This document shows positions 46,373-53,820 of a DNA stretch of 53,820 nucleotides, one piece after another. The notes under the pieces were generated by a model. The model made no database searches. It was not told where the DNA came from and saw nothing but the letters and a program-made list of their open reading frames with translations. Origin of the DNA: Azospirillum brasilense (GTDB taxonomy: Bacteria; Pseudomonadota; Alphaproteobacteria; Azospirillales; Azospirillaceae); NCBI RefSeq assembly GCF_008365405.1, contig NZ_QOKV01000031.1, forward strand, positions 1 to 53,820. The letters run 5' to 3'. Numbering within the stretch: position 1 is the first letter of the stretch; each line of letters opens with the position of its first letter. The position numbers were made by a program, and so were the translations under genes.

Positions 46373-49288
46373 ATGGAAACGACACGGGTGCATTCGGGCG
46401 CAATTGATGTTGACGCCATCCTCACTGCAGTTGAGACGCACTCCTCCTTTCTGGAGGGCCGGTTACCATCCGTGTCCGTCGACTTGGCGATCACCGCCTC
46501 GTTGAGGACTACGCTCATCCAGTCTCCCAAGTCCGCGGCCAACCATCGGGCCTTAGCTATTCTCCTGCTTGGACAGGGCCAGGCCGCCGCGGCAGCCGCA
46601 GCGGCCTTTGCCAATCTGGAACTGGCCCCGGATGACCCGGATGCCTTGCATCTGATGGGCACGGTGACGTTCGTTTTGGGCTGGAACACGGCTTGCGAAG
46701 CTTATCTGCGTGCCGCGCTTGCCGCTGATCCTCTGCGCACCACGACGTGGCGTAATTTGGCCAGCCTTTTTTATGCGACTTCCCGGGAAAAGCAGGCGAT
46801 GACAGCCTATCGCCATGCCGTTTCGGTCACCCCCGGGCTGGCTGAACCGTGGCGCAACAAGGCGCGCACCGCACTCGCGCTCAAGCGCGGTGATGAGGCG
46901 GTTCGGGATTATCGGCGTGCCATCCACCTAACGCCGGAGCATGCCGAAGCATACCGTAACCTCGGCAATGCTTATTTGTCCATGAACGAGCGGAATGCCG
47001 CGGTCAAATGCTTCCGACATTCCCTGACCATTGATCCGGCATTGCCGGAAGTGAACCGTAGCCTCGCCGATTGGCACTTTCTTAATCATAATTCGGAACA
47101 GGCGGTGCGCTACCAGGAGCGGCTTGCCCGATTGAATGGCGGTGTCCTTCCTTCGGTGACGCGGTTGGATCGCGCTATGGCGGCTCAGGAGAGTTGGCGT
47201 CAGAACGAAAGGGCGGCCATCGGCGCCAGCCGCGAGTTGCTGGGCGCAGTGTGGGAGGCCGGCTGCCGATCGGCGCGGCTGGCGGCGGCTCTGGCCCGGC
47301 TTGCCGCTCTCGACGGCGACAGGGAATTGGCACTCGCGTATCTAACCTTGGCCATGGACAACGACCACAGCGTCCGGCGTGGCTGCGAGCGCGCGATGCT
47401 TCGCTTGGCGGAAGGCGATGTCGAACGCGCCACGGACGAAGTGGTCGCGTTGCGGCTCACCAACCTGGATGAGGTCGACGCTTGGCTCTGCTCCCTCCTA
47501 AGCCCACAGGTTTCGTCGTACGACGTCCTTGGCATTGTTGAGACTGTGTGGCTGCAGTGGTTGGCCGATCTTGCCGTCACCCACGCCCGAGCGATGCGCG
47601 GACTCATTGCCCGGCTCATCGCCTCCGGGCCGACAACGCCAATCCTCCGCTGGATGGAAAGCTACTTGGCCGTTCTGTGCGGTGACGTGAGCGCTGGGAT
47701 CGCCAGCATGAAGCGCTGGATCGATGGCATAACCACCAGCGATAATCATAACCACATAGAAAATTTCCACTGGATGTGGAGTGTCGCGAGACACCTCATC
47801 GAAATGGGCGATCTGGACTCGGCGCAGCAAGTTTGCGATCTGTTCCTTTCGAACGAGGACCTTCTGAATTACGCATATGCCAACTCGTTCCAGATCATTG
47901 GCGCTTATTCCGGGCAACTGGATCTGTGGCTTGAGCGATTGTTTTTTCATATCGATCGCCTGATTAATAATATGAAAAGTGATGATAATGCCGTCGACCG
48001 GCTGCAACGGTATATTCTCACCACTTCTTTTCTGGCGGGGGATGATAAATATTATGATCGCCTATGTGCATTTGCGGTCGATTTACACAAATCCCGTCTG
48101 CCGCCCCCCACGCTTGAGGCTGGGCTCCGCCCGACTACAGAGGTCATAGAGCGCAAGCTTCGGATTGGCTATGTCATCACGGATTTCCTTCATCAGGATC
48201 TTCCTCCTGAACAGCACATCCTGCGTTATCACAACCGTGAGCGGTTTGAGATCGTCGTCTATTTTTTCACCCCCAGAACTCTGCCCCAATCCCGGCGCCT
48301 GACCGGTGTTCCGCCATTGCTAGCCTCGTTTGATGGGGTGGTCAGAAATATGACCAACCGGTCTGCGGAGGAGATGGCGCGCATCGTCCGTGAGGATCGC
48401 ATCGACGTCCTTGTGGACGTGGTGGGGTGGTGGGCTACGGAAGTGCCCGAACTGTTCGTCCAGCGCCCCGCACCCCTCCAGGTTACCTGGCTTGGGCTGG
48501 GGCGTCCGGGCAAAGCGGGCATCATCGACTACATAATCGGAACGGACGCTTTGTTTCCGCGCAGTTTCGATGATCGGTACGCGGAAAAGTTCATTCGCTT
48601 TCCCGGCAGCTACATCCCGCCCAAGCCATTGTTGGATCCCATCGCGAAGACCCCGCGGCACCTGCTCGGCATTCCCGACGGCGCCTTTGTGTTCCTTGGC
48701 TACCATCAGACCATGAAGATCACCCGCGCCTGCCTTGCCCTATGGATGGAGATCCTGCGCCGCGCCCCGAACAGTGTTCTGCTTCTGCCTTCCGGAATAT
48801 CGTCTAAGGAAGTTTCGGCGCTGCTGCGTCATCACGACATCGCGCCGGATCGCATCTACCTTTTGAATTGGGTCCGTACGGAGGCCGAAAACATAGCTCG
48901 CATCGGAGTTGCTGACCTCTATCTCGACAGCTTTCCCTTCAATTCGGCTGCACTGACCGGTTTCGATGCGATTCGCATGGGTGTTCCCCGGATTACCTTG
49001 TCCGGCGACGCGCTCTATTCCCGCTTTGGGCAGGTTCTGCTGGGTGCTCTTGATCTGGACGAACTCGTGTGTCGGGATCAGGGCGAATACGTGGATCGAG
49101 CAGTTGCCTTGTACGAGAATCCAAAGGAATTGCAGCGCATCCGCGCAAAGATGGCCGCAGCGGCCGTCGACAATCCGTTGATTGAGGCAGAGCCGCTGAT
49201 GCGCAAGCTTGAAACGGTCTATGCGGCCATATGGGACCGCCATCAGCGTGGTGAACCACCAGCGGGATTTGATGTCCCGCCCACCTGA
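46373..49288 (+). CDS. TPR/O-GlcNAc-transferase-like glycosyltransferase (GT41, SPINDLY type)
   Basis: 971 aa. The N-terminal ~250 residues hold TPRs (HAEAYRNLGNAYLSMNERNA, TTWRNLASLFYATSREKQAM). A ~350-residue helical middle part follows. Residues ~600-950 are a GT41 domain: KLRIGYVITDFLHQDLPPEQ, RPAPLQVTWLGLGRPGKAGI, DLYLDSFPFNSAALTGFDAI and RMGVPRITLSGDALYSRFGQ. The catalytic-His segment differs from the usual DFxxH pattern. Bacterial members often glycosylate flagellins or surface proteins in the cytosol using nucleotide sugars. It stands alone on the plus strand, convergent with the next TPR gene. Confidence 0.88.
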   Translation: METTRVHSGAIDVDAILTAVETHSSFLEGRLPSVSVDLAITASLRTTLIQSPKSAANHRALAILLLGQGQAAAAAAAAFANLELAPDDPDALHLMGTVTFVLGWNTACEAYLRAALAADPLRTTTWRNLASLFYATSREKQAMTAYRHAVSVTPGLAEPWRNKARTALALKRGDEAVRDYRRAIHLTPEHAEAYRNLGNAYLSMNERNAAVKCFRHSLTIDPALPEVNRSLADWHFLNHNSEQAVRYQERLARLNGGVLPSVTRLDRAMAAQESWRQNERAAIGASRELLGAVWEAGCRSARLAAALARLAALDGDRELALAYLTLAMDNDHSVRRGCERAMLRLAEGDVERATDEVVALRLTNLDEVDAWLCSLLSPQVSSYDVLGIVETVWLQWLADLAVTHARAMRGLIARLIASGPTTPILRWMESYLAVLCGDVSAGIASMKRWIDGITTSDNHNHIENFHWMWSVARHLIEMGDLDSAQQVCDLFLSNEDLLNYAYANSFQIIGAYSGQLDLWLERLFFHIDRLINNMKSDDNAVDRLQRYILTTSFLAGDDKYYDRLCAFAVDLHKSRLPPPTLEAGLRPTTEVIERKLRIGYVITDFLHQDLPPEQHILRYHNRERFEIVVYFFTPRTLPQSRRLTGVPPLLASFDGVVRNMTNRSAEEMARIVREDRIDVLVDVVGWWATEVPELFVQRPAPLQVTWLGLGRPGKAGIIDYIIGTDALFPRSFDDRYAEKFIRFPGSYIPPKPLLDPIAKTPRHLLGIPDGAFVFLGYHQTMKITRACLALWMEILRRAPNSVLLLPSGISSKEVSALLRHHDIAPDRIYLLNWVRTEAENIARIGVADLYLDSFPFNSAALTGFDAIRMGVPRITLSGDALYSRFGQVLLGALDLDELVCRDQGEYVDRAVALYENPKELQRIRAKMAAAAVDNPLIEAEPLMRKLETVYAAIWDRHQRGEPPAGFDVPPT

Positions 49289-49354
49289 TTCAGGCGCCGC
49301 GCCCCTTCTTGGGCATCGTCCGAAGATCGATCCGTTGGAACGGAATTTCAGCCT

Positions 49355-50665
49355 TTACGCGATCGGGCGGGATGCCAGGTCGCGAAAGGCGGCATCGGCG
49401 TCGGTCTGAGGCGTGCGCGGACGCAACCGATGATGGATGGCGAGTTGATCAGGCATGTGATCGACAACGCGACGGCACAGCCGCTCCGCTTGCGTTCGAT
49501 CTCCCTTTTGGCGAAAAGCAAGCATCAGATTGACCATCGGCCAAACGTTGGCCGGTTGGAGCGCCATGGCGCGCCGATGGGCCGATGCCGCCTCGTCGAC
49601 GCGGCCGAGAACGGCCAGGGCCAAACCGAGGTTGGTGTGGAGCCAAGCCGATTCCGGATCGCCGGGCAGAGCCTCCCGGCAGATGCGCACGGCGTCCTCC
49701 GGCCGGCCGGCCACCAGCTCAGCGAGGGCGTGGTGCCCGGCCCAACTCCTTTGCTCCTGCAGGGCGGCAGCCGTCGAAGCTCTGGCCTCCTCCGGCCGCC
49801 CGGCGGCGATCAACGCCAGCCCCAACTGCGCTTCCGCCCAACCCTGGCTCGCTTCGATCCGCGCCGCTTCCTGCAGACGCTGGACAGACATCTCAATGTC
49901 CAGCGTGATCATGCGCAGGAAGCCTGATTGGCGAAGAGCCGAGATCATGGTGGGGTCGAGCGTGTAGGCGCGCTCGTAGGCCGTGATGGCCGGGCGGATG
50001 TGCTCGGTGCGTTGGTGCTCCTCAGCAAGATAGAAATAGGCCACGGCCCGCGACGGGTGGAGAAGCAGCAGGCGGCGATAATGGGAAAGCGCCGCCTTAT
50101 GCTCACCTTGGGTCCATGCCAGATAACCCAGTGACGCTTCTGCCCAGATCAGGTCCAACGCATCGTCTTCCGGAAGGGCGGTCAGGCGAGCCAAGCGTGC
50201 GGTGAACTCCGCATCCAAGGCTAGGGCATCGGCCGTCCGGCCGTCCTGCCACGCCTTGGTTGCGAGCACTGTCGTGAGTGTGATGATGTCGCGCGCGATG
50301 TCGATGTCCGGATCGAGACGCCGAGCTTCGTCCAAAGCGGCTTTCGCTTCGTCTGTTTCCAAGCGATTGAGATGCTCCCGACCGATGCGCGCCAAGGCCA
50401 GTGCGGGGAAATTAGGATTAACGGCGCGCGCCCGTTCCTGAAACACGCGGGCCTCATCCGACCGCCCCAGGCGGGCGAAAAGAGAAATCAAACGATACGT
50501 GGCCTCGACCCGATTCGGGTCAATGGCAACGGCCCGTTCATAGGCCTGCACCGCAGACGGAAACGAGCCCTCGCGCTCCAGCCCGATTCCCATGGCGTAG
50601 TGATAATTTGAGAAGGTATCTTCCCGAATTCGCTTGCGCCAAGCCTCGATGTCTTCGGACTTCAT
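49355..50665 (-). CDS. TPR protein without catalytic domain
   Basis: 436 aa composed almost entirely of tetratricopeptide repeats (for example SAVQAYERAVAIDPNRVEAT, SHYRRLLLLHPSRAVAYFYL, ESAWLHTNLGLALAVLGRVD). No signal peptide, membrane segment or glycosyltransferase motif. Likely a cytosolic scaffold that binds another protein, maybe the GT41 enzyme or its acceptor. It is convergent with the GT41 gene and 67 bp away. Its promoter has TATAAT beside an 11-bp palindrome. Confidence 0.85.
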   Translation of the reverse strand: MKSEDIEAWRKRIREDTFSNYHYAMGIGLEREGSFPSAVQAYERAVAIDPNRVEATYRLISLFARLGRSDEARVFQERARAVNPNFPALALARIGREHLNRLETDEAKAALDEARRLDPDIDIARDIITLTTVLATKAWQDGRTADALALDAEFTARLARLTALPEDDALDLIWAEASLGYLAWTQGEHKAALSHYRRLLLLHPSRAVAYFYLAEEHQRTEHIRPAITAYERAYTLDPTMISALRQSGFLRMITLDIEMSVQRLQEAARIEASQGWAEAQLGLALIAAGRPEEARASTAAALQEQRSWAGHHALAELVAGRPEDAVRICREALPGDPESAWLHTNLGLALAVLGRVDEAASAHRRAMALQPANVWPMVNLMLAFRQKGDRTQAERLCRRVVDHMPDQLAIHHRLRPRTPQTDADAAFRDLASRPIA

Positions 50666-50683
50666 TTCTGTTTCACCACACCG

Positions 50684-50715
50684 ATCGCCGCATCCATCTC
50701 GATGCGGCGATTATA
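50684..50715 (-). promoter_or_regulatory. TATAAT box overlapping an 11-bp palindrome upstream of the TPR gene
   Basis: ATCGCCGCATC (50684-50694) and its exact complement (50701-50711) flank a 6-bp loop. A perfect TATAAT (50715-50710, minus) touches the outer arm. No good -35 is seen. The palindrome would be the 5' end of the mRNA or a repressor site. Confidence 0.5.
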
Positions 50716-50760
50716 TTCCATTGCCCAACGCGGTTCGATGGGAACCTCTCCCGGCTGTAG

Positions 50761-51270
50761 TCAGAAACCAGCGTCGCGTGTCGACAGAATCGGATCCTTG
50801 ACGGGCCAGTAGATGCCGACATCCGGATCGTTCCAGCGGACGGTGAACTGCGAACCGCGATCGTAGAAGGTCGTCTGCTTGTAGTGAAAGATCGCGGACT
50901 CGCTCATCACGAGATGCCCATTGGCGAATTTTGGCGGGATCAGAACCTGCCTGCGGTTGCGGTCGGACAATGTAAAAGTTTCCCACTTCCGATAATTCGG
51001 CGATGCCGGATCCCAATTGACGACAGCCAGCAGGAAACGCCCCGACAAGCAGGACACCAACTTCCATGTTCCTTCGTCGCCGTGAAGCCCTCGCAGAACG
51101 CCGCACGTCGAAACCGAAATGTCGTCTTGGACGAATGCCTGCGTGATGCCCGCGTCCCGATAAAGGGCTTCGTTGTAGAGTTCGACATATTCCCCACGAA
51201 AATCTTCGAACCGCGTCGGTGGCTCGATCACCAGAACACCCTCGAGCGTCGCCTTTGTCACCTTCAGCAT
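50761..51270 (-). CDS. RmlC-like (dTDP-4-dehydrorhamnose 3,5-epimerase family) cupin epimerase
   Basis: 169 aa. The RmlC fold and active site are present: GVLRGLHGDEGTWKLVSCLS with base H63, IPPKFANGHLVMSESAIFHY with H119 and Y130, and WNDPDVGIYWPVKDPILSTR at the end. With both H63 and Y130 it could epimerise C3 and/or C5 of a 4-keto nucleotide sugar. In the Campylobacter heptose pathway an enzyme of this family (MlghB type) acts between C4 oxidation and C4 reduction. No rmlA/B/D genes are near, so dTDP-rhamnose synthesis is unlikely. ATG at 51270 has GGGAGA upstream. Confidence 0.85.
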   Translation of the reverse strand: MLKVTKATLEGVLVIEPPTRFEDFRGEYVELYNEALYRDAGITQAFVQDDISVSTCGVLRGLHGDEGTWKLVSCLSGRFLLAVVNWDPASPNYRKWETFTLSDRNRRQVLIPPKFANGHLVMSESAIFHYKQTTFYDRGSQFTVRWNDPDVGIYWPVKDPILSTRDAGF

Positions 51271-51510
51271 GCCGGTCTCCCATGAAAACATCCCAGTGCC
51301 GGATATCCGACGCGAGCCCGATGGTCAAGGCAACGGACACCGGGTTGTCGAGGGCGCATTCAATAATGGGTTGTTAGGGTAAGGCAGGGAACTATGTGCC
51401 CCGAACGTGATCAGGTAAGCGCAGGGCGGTTTCCGTACCTTTGGCATGGGAGCGGAGATGCGCGCGCAGGCGGTAGAACTGGTGGCCGGCATCATCGACC
51501 GGATCGAGAG

Positions 51511-51944
51511 CTGACCGGGGCGAACGCGACCAACCGCGGCAAGCCCGGGACCAAGTACCATGTGGTCGTCTCGACCGACGGCCTGCCGCTGGCGGTCGTC
51601 CCGTCGCCCGCCAACGTGCATGACTCCGGCTCCTTTCGGATCTGCTGCGCCTGGCCCAGGTCGTCTGCGCAGCCATCGGCAGGCTCTACGTGGACGCGGG
51701 ATACGACAGCGCCGACAACCGCTGGCTCTGCTTGCGCGATGGGGTCCAGCCGCACATCCCCAAGATCGGCGAGCCCCACGGCTCGGAACTCGGCAAGGTC
51801 CGCTGCGTCGTCGAGCACGGCTGCGCCTGGCTGCTGGCGAACAAACGCTTGGATTGCCGACAGGACAGGTTGAGGCGGATCATCCTCGCGCGGCTCACCG
51901 CGGCGGCCATTTTGATCCTCGTCAACCGGCTCAGCGCGTTCTAA
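51511..51944 (+). pseudogene. IS5-family transposase remnant, frameshifted and 5'-truncated
   Basis: The first frame reads TNRGKPGTKYHVVVSTDGLP and LAVVPSPANVHDS, the DDE-fold beginning of IS5-type transposases. In a second frame, from ~51655, LYVDAGYDSADNRW and CVVEHGCAWLLANKRLDCRQ carry the second Asp and the Glu region, ending at 51944. A frameshift lies between about 51640 and 51690. The 5' third is missing. The 240 bp upstream to 51271 show nothing else. Confidence 0.8.
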
Positions 51945-52056
51945 AAACCGGCCCTTAATTGGAAATCAGCTTGATTGTTTTGATGTGAAATTTGATTAGA
52001 ATGGTTGACCGCGCACCGGCGAGACTTCCGATTGGGAGCATCTTCTGCCGACGTCG

Positions 52057-53166
52057 GTGAACCTTCAGAACTGGTCGGACATATCTAAGAGCATGCTGAA
52101 CATCCAAGAGCTTTTTGAAGATCGAGAAATCTGGTTGTTCGGCGCGGGGCTGGGTGGCCGGATTGCCAAGACGATCATTCAGGACTTCCTGGGCCGGCCG
52201 ATTGCCGGGTTTTTGGACAATCGTGAACTTTCCGATTTCTGCCTCCTCCCTGTGATTCGGCCGGATCGGATGGCGCCGGGGATTGCCGGGCGAGCTCTGG
52301 TGATCAACACCGCACAAAGGTTCGGAGAGGTGCAGGCGCAGCTTTCCTCCCTAGGGTTCATCTCCGTCATCAACGCTTGGCCGGCGCTGTCCCATATCAT
52401 TGAGGACATTGTCGCCAGCAATCCCAACGCCTCGCCCTTCAATGGACAAGATGACCGGATGCGGTCTTTGATCCGAAATACTTTTCACGAGGTGATGACG
52501 ACTGAGAACGGCTTGCTTGATCGTGTCGAGGAGCGGGTAGACCGGTCGCTGGTCAGCCATGTGCCGCACATGCTGGCACGGAATTTCGATTACATGCGGT
52601 GGCACGCTCAATCGGCGGTCCGGTATCACGACTGGATGGACCACATGCGCTATGCGATTGGTGCCGTCGAACTCGACGGCCTGCATCTCGAATTTGGCGT
52701 TTTGGCCGGACGCACGATCAACTTCATCGCCTCACATATCGTGCCGCGGATCATACACGGTTTCGACTCCTTTCTCGGCCTCCCGGAGACATGGTACGGT
52801 AATGCCGCGGGCTATCTGAGCCAAAGCGGGCGCCTTCCTCAGGTTCATTCAAATGTCCAACTGCACGCCGGCTGGTTCAAGGACACCCTAGGCCCTTTCC
52901 TTGCCGAGAATGCCGGCCCTATTGCCTTTGCTCACATTGATTGCGACGTCTACTCCTCAACAGCCGAAATCTTCGAGCACACGGGAGACCGTTTCGTAAC
53001 AGGTTCTATCATTGTGTTTGACGAATATTGGGGGTACGAGGGGTGGCGCGAACATGAATACAAAGCATTCCAGGAATTCTGCAGAAAGCGCAAAGTTGCC
53101 TACGAATATCTGTCTTGCGCCGTTCAGGGGGGGAGCGTTGCTGTGCGCATCGTTTCCGTAGGGTGA
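52057..53166 (+). CDS. TylF-type methyltransferase with N-terminal nucleotide-binding-like domain
   Basis: 369 aa from a GTG at 52057; the ATG at 52093 is an alternative. Residues ~25-110 resemble a small Rossmann-like domain (EIWLFGAGLGGRIAKTIIQD then GRPIAGFLDN), seen at the start of several glycan-cluster proteins. Residues ~195-365 are TylF-like: GLHLEFGVLAGRTINFIASH, HGFDSFLGLPETW, FAHIDCDVYSSTAEIFEHTG and SIIVFDEYWGYEGWREHE with acidic metal ligands. Possibly methylates a terminal sugar of the surface glycan. It stands alone after the IS5 remnant and may belong to the island. Confidence 0.8.
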   Translation: MNLQNWSDISKSMLNIQELFEDREIWLFGAGLGGRIAKTIIQDFLGRPIAGFLDNRELSDFCLLPVIRPDRMAPGIAGRALVINTAQRFGEVQAQLSSLGFISVINAWPALSHIIEDIVASNPNASPFNGQDDRMRSLIRNTFHEVMTTENGLLDRVEERVDRSLVSHVPHMLARNFDYMRWHAQSAVRYHDWMDHMRYAIGAVELDGLHLEFGVLAGRTINFIASHIVPRIIHGFDSFLGLPETWYGNAAGYLSQSGRLPQVHSNVQLHAGWFKDTLGPFLAENAGPIAFAHIDCDVYSSTAEIFEHTGDRFVTGSIIVFDEYWGYEGWREHEYKAFQEFCRKRKVAYEYLSCAVQGGSVAVRIVSVG

Positions 53167-53558
53167 GAATGCATGATGAAACCGGCTTTAGGCTGTCGGG
53201 AGCAGCATAGCAGCTCTCTCTCGGACTCGATGCCTTTTAGCCATGGCTGCATTGGCATAACTAACTGGCACTGGTTTCACGTTATGCGTTTGAATTACTA
53301 TGGTCGTGCTGTCTCGTTTTCACGCTGATTTTGTTTCGTCGGCTTGAGAGCCTGCTTCGGTGACTGGCGTGTGATACACCATTCTGATGGAGGGTAGGTT
53401 TGATCTTGCCCCGGTTCGGTGGCTCTTGCGTAGTTTGCGTGGATGGTCTGGATTGCAGTAGCGAGCAGACCGGTTCTCCCGCACTTTGCGTGATGCCGGT
53501 GATAACGGACGCCAGGGATGAGCACATGAGGTGAACATCGCAACAACTTCAGTTCACC
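53167..53558. other. Non-coding stretch between the methyltransferase and an ISL3-like fragment
   Basis: Only short, improbable frames. At 53421 the sequence GGCTCTTGCGTAGTTTGCG resembles the terminal repeat of ISL3-family elements, which usually begin GGCTCT. It could be the left end of the element that follows. Confidence 0.45.
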
Positions 53559-53720
53559 GTGACCAAGCGCCTCCTCCCCGTGATCCCCGACGGTCTCTGC
53601 GTCGAGCATGTTCTGCCGGAGCCGGACCGCATCACCATCTTCGTCCGCCCTCGGCGCCGGTCATCCCGTGTCCGCGTTACCACGCGCCTTCATCGTATCC
53701 GGCATCGCCTCCCCACGTAG
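53559..53720 (+). pseudogene. ISL3-family transposase N-terminal fragment, frameshifted
   Basis: From GTG at 53559 the frame reads RLLPVIPDGLCVEHVLPEPD and ITIFVRPRRRSS, matching the conserved start of ISL3-type transposases. It then loses the expected Cys-rich zinc segment and stops at 53718-53720. A second frame continues briefly toward the window end. Probably a broken element that extends beyond the window. Confidence 0.6.
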
Positions 53721-53820
53721 CCCAGGTTTCAGCCGGTCCGTAGTCTTCCGCGCGTACCGATCAGCTGCGGGAGGCGAGGATGGGATCGACGGGGACGGGC
53801 TCGGGCGAGTCGTTCTGGCG

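Noticed and set aside
53282..53609. Minus-strand open frames near the window end
   Set aside because: Overlap the ISL3-like end and show no protein features.

Overview
The window is GC-rich DNA whose gene content fits an alphaproteobacterium of the Azospirillum/Rhodospirillales type. Pointers are a molybdenum-storage gene pair (mosB-mosA), a pseudaminic-acid pseB/pseC pair, TPR-type glycosyltransferases, an RTX beta-helix protein, two MmgR/alpha-r8-like small RNAs and several sigma-54 promoters. The genus is an inference from gene content. The presence of metK and a tRNA-Gly suggests chromosome or chromid rather than a small plasmid.

Layout. (1) 1-4.5 kb: the end of an abortive-infection gene, then a minus-strand arsenic operon (arsR, LMW-type arsC, an arsN2-arsC fusion, ACR3, arsH). 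It is driven by a promoter whose operator overlaps the arsR start codon. (2) 4.5-10.1 kb: a Tn5053/Tn402-like transposition module (tniQ, tniB, tniA) with 21-bp end repeats. It stops 14 bp before a serine-recombinase gene, as a res-site-hunting element would; an IS3 remnant follows. (3) 10.2-13.5 kb: a soluble PAS chemoreceptor with a sigma-54 promoter, a degenerate receiver protein, and a decayed second copy of tniQ/tniB. (4) 13.5-20.3 kb: hexose phosphomutase, UDP-glucose dehydrogenase, a small unknown gene, pseC and pseB, then a TPR gene truncated beside a tRNA-Gly. (5) 20.7-29.1 kb: rraA-like gene, tctA-tctB, a Nudix gene, two tandem sRNA genes, metK, a TVP38-family membrane protein, a glycosyltransferase, and a small membrane protein with a strong sigma-54 promoter. 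(6) 29.1-34.4 kb: mosB-mosA and a large beta-helix/RTX protein. (7) 34.6-53.2 kb: a surface-glycan or protein-glycosylation island. (8) 53.2 kb to the end: the start of a broken ISL3-type element.

How the island may work. Minus-strand genes encode a heptose-1-phosphate nucleotidylyltransferase (HddC-like), a sugar-nucleotide dehydratase/epimerase, a Nudix hydrolase and a heptose kinase (HddA-like). Divergent plus-strand genes encode a split transketolase, a GDP-fucose-synthase-like reductase lacking its catalytic Tyr, an aldo/keto reductase, two methyltransferases and a TPR glycosyltransferase. Beyond them lie a TPR/GT41 protein, a TPR protein, an RmlC-like epimerase and another TylF-like methyltransferase. 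The set resembles the modified-heptose pathway of Campylobacter capsule, with transketolase perhaps supplying sedoheptulose 7-phosphate. The two halves diverge from back-to-back sigma-54 promoters whose -24 sides lie 9 bp apart, so the whole may be an RpoN-controlled glycan pathway. The motifs are read directly from the sequence; pathway, product and regulation are inference.
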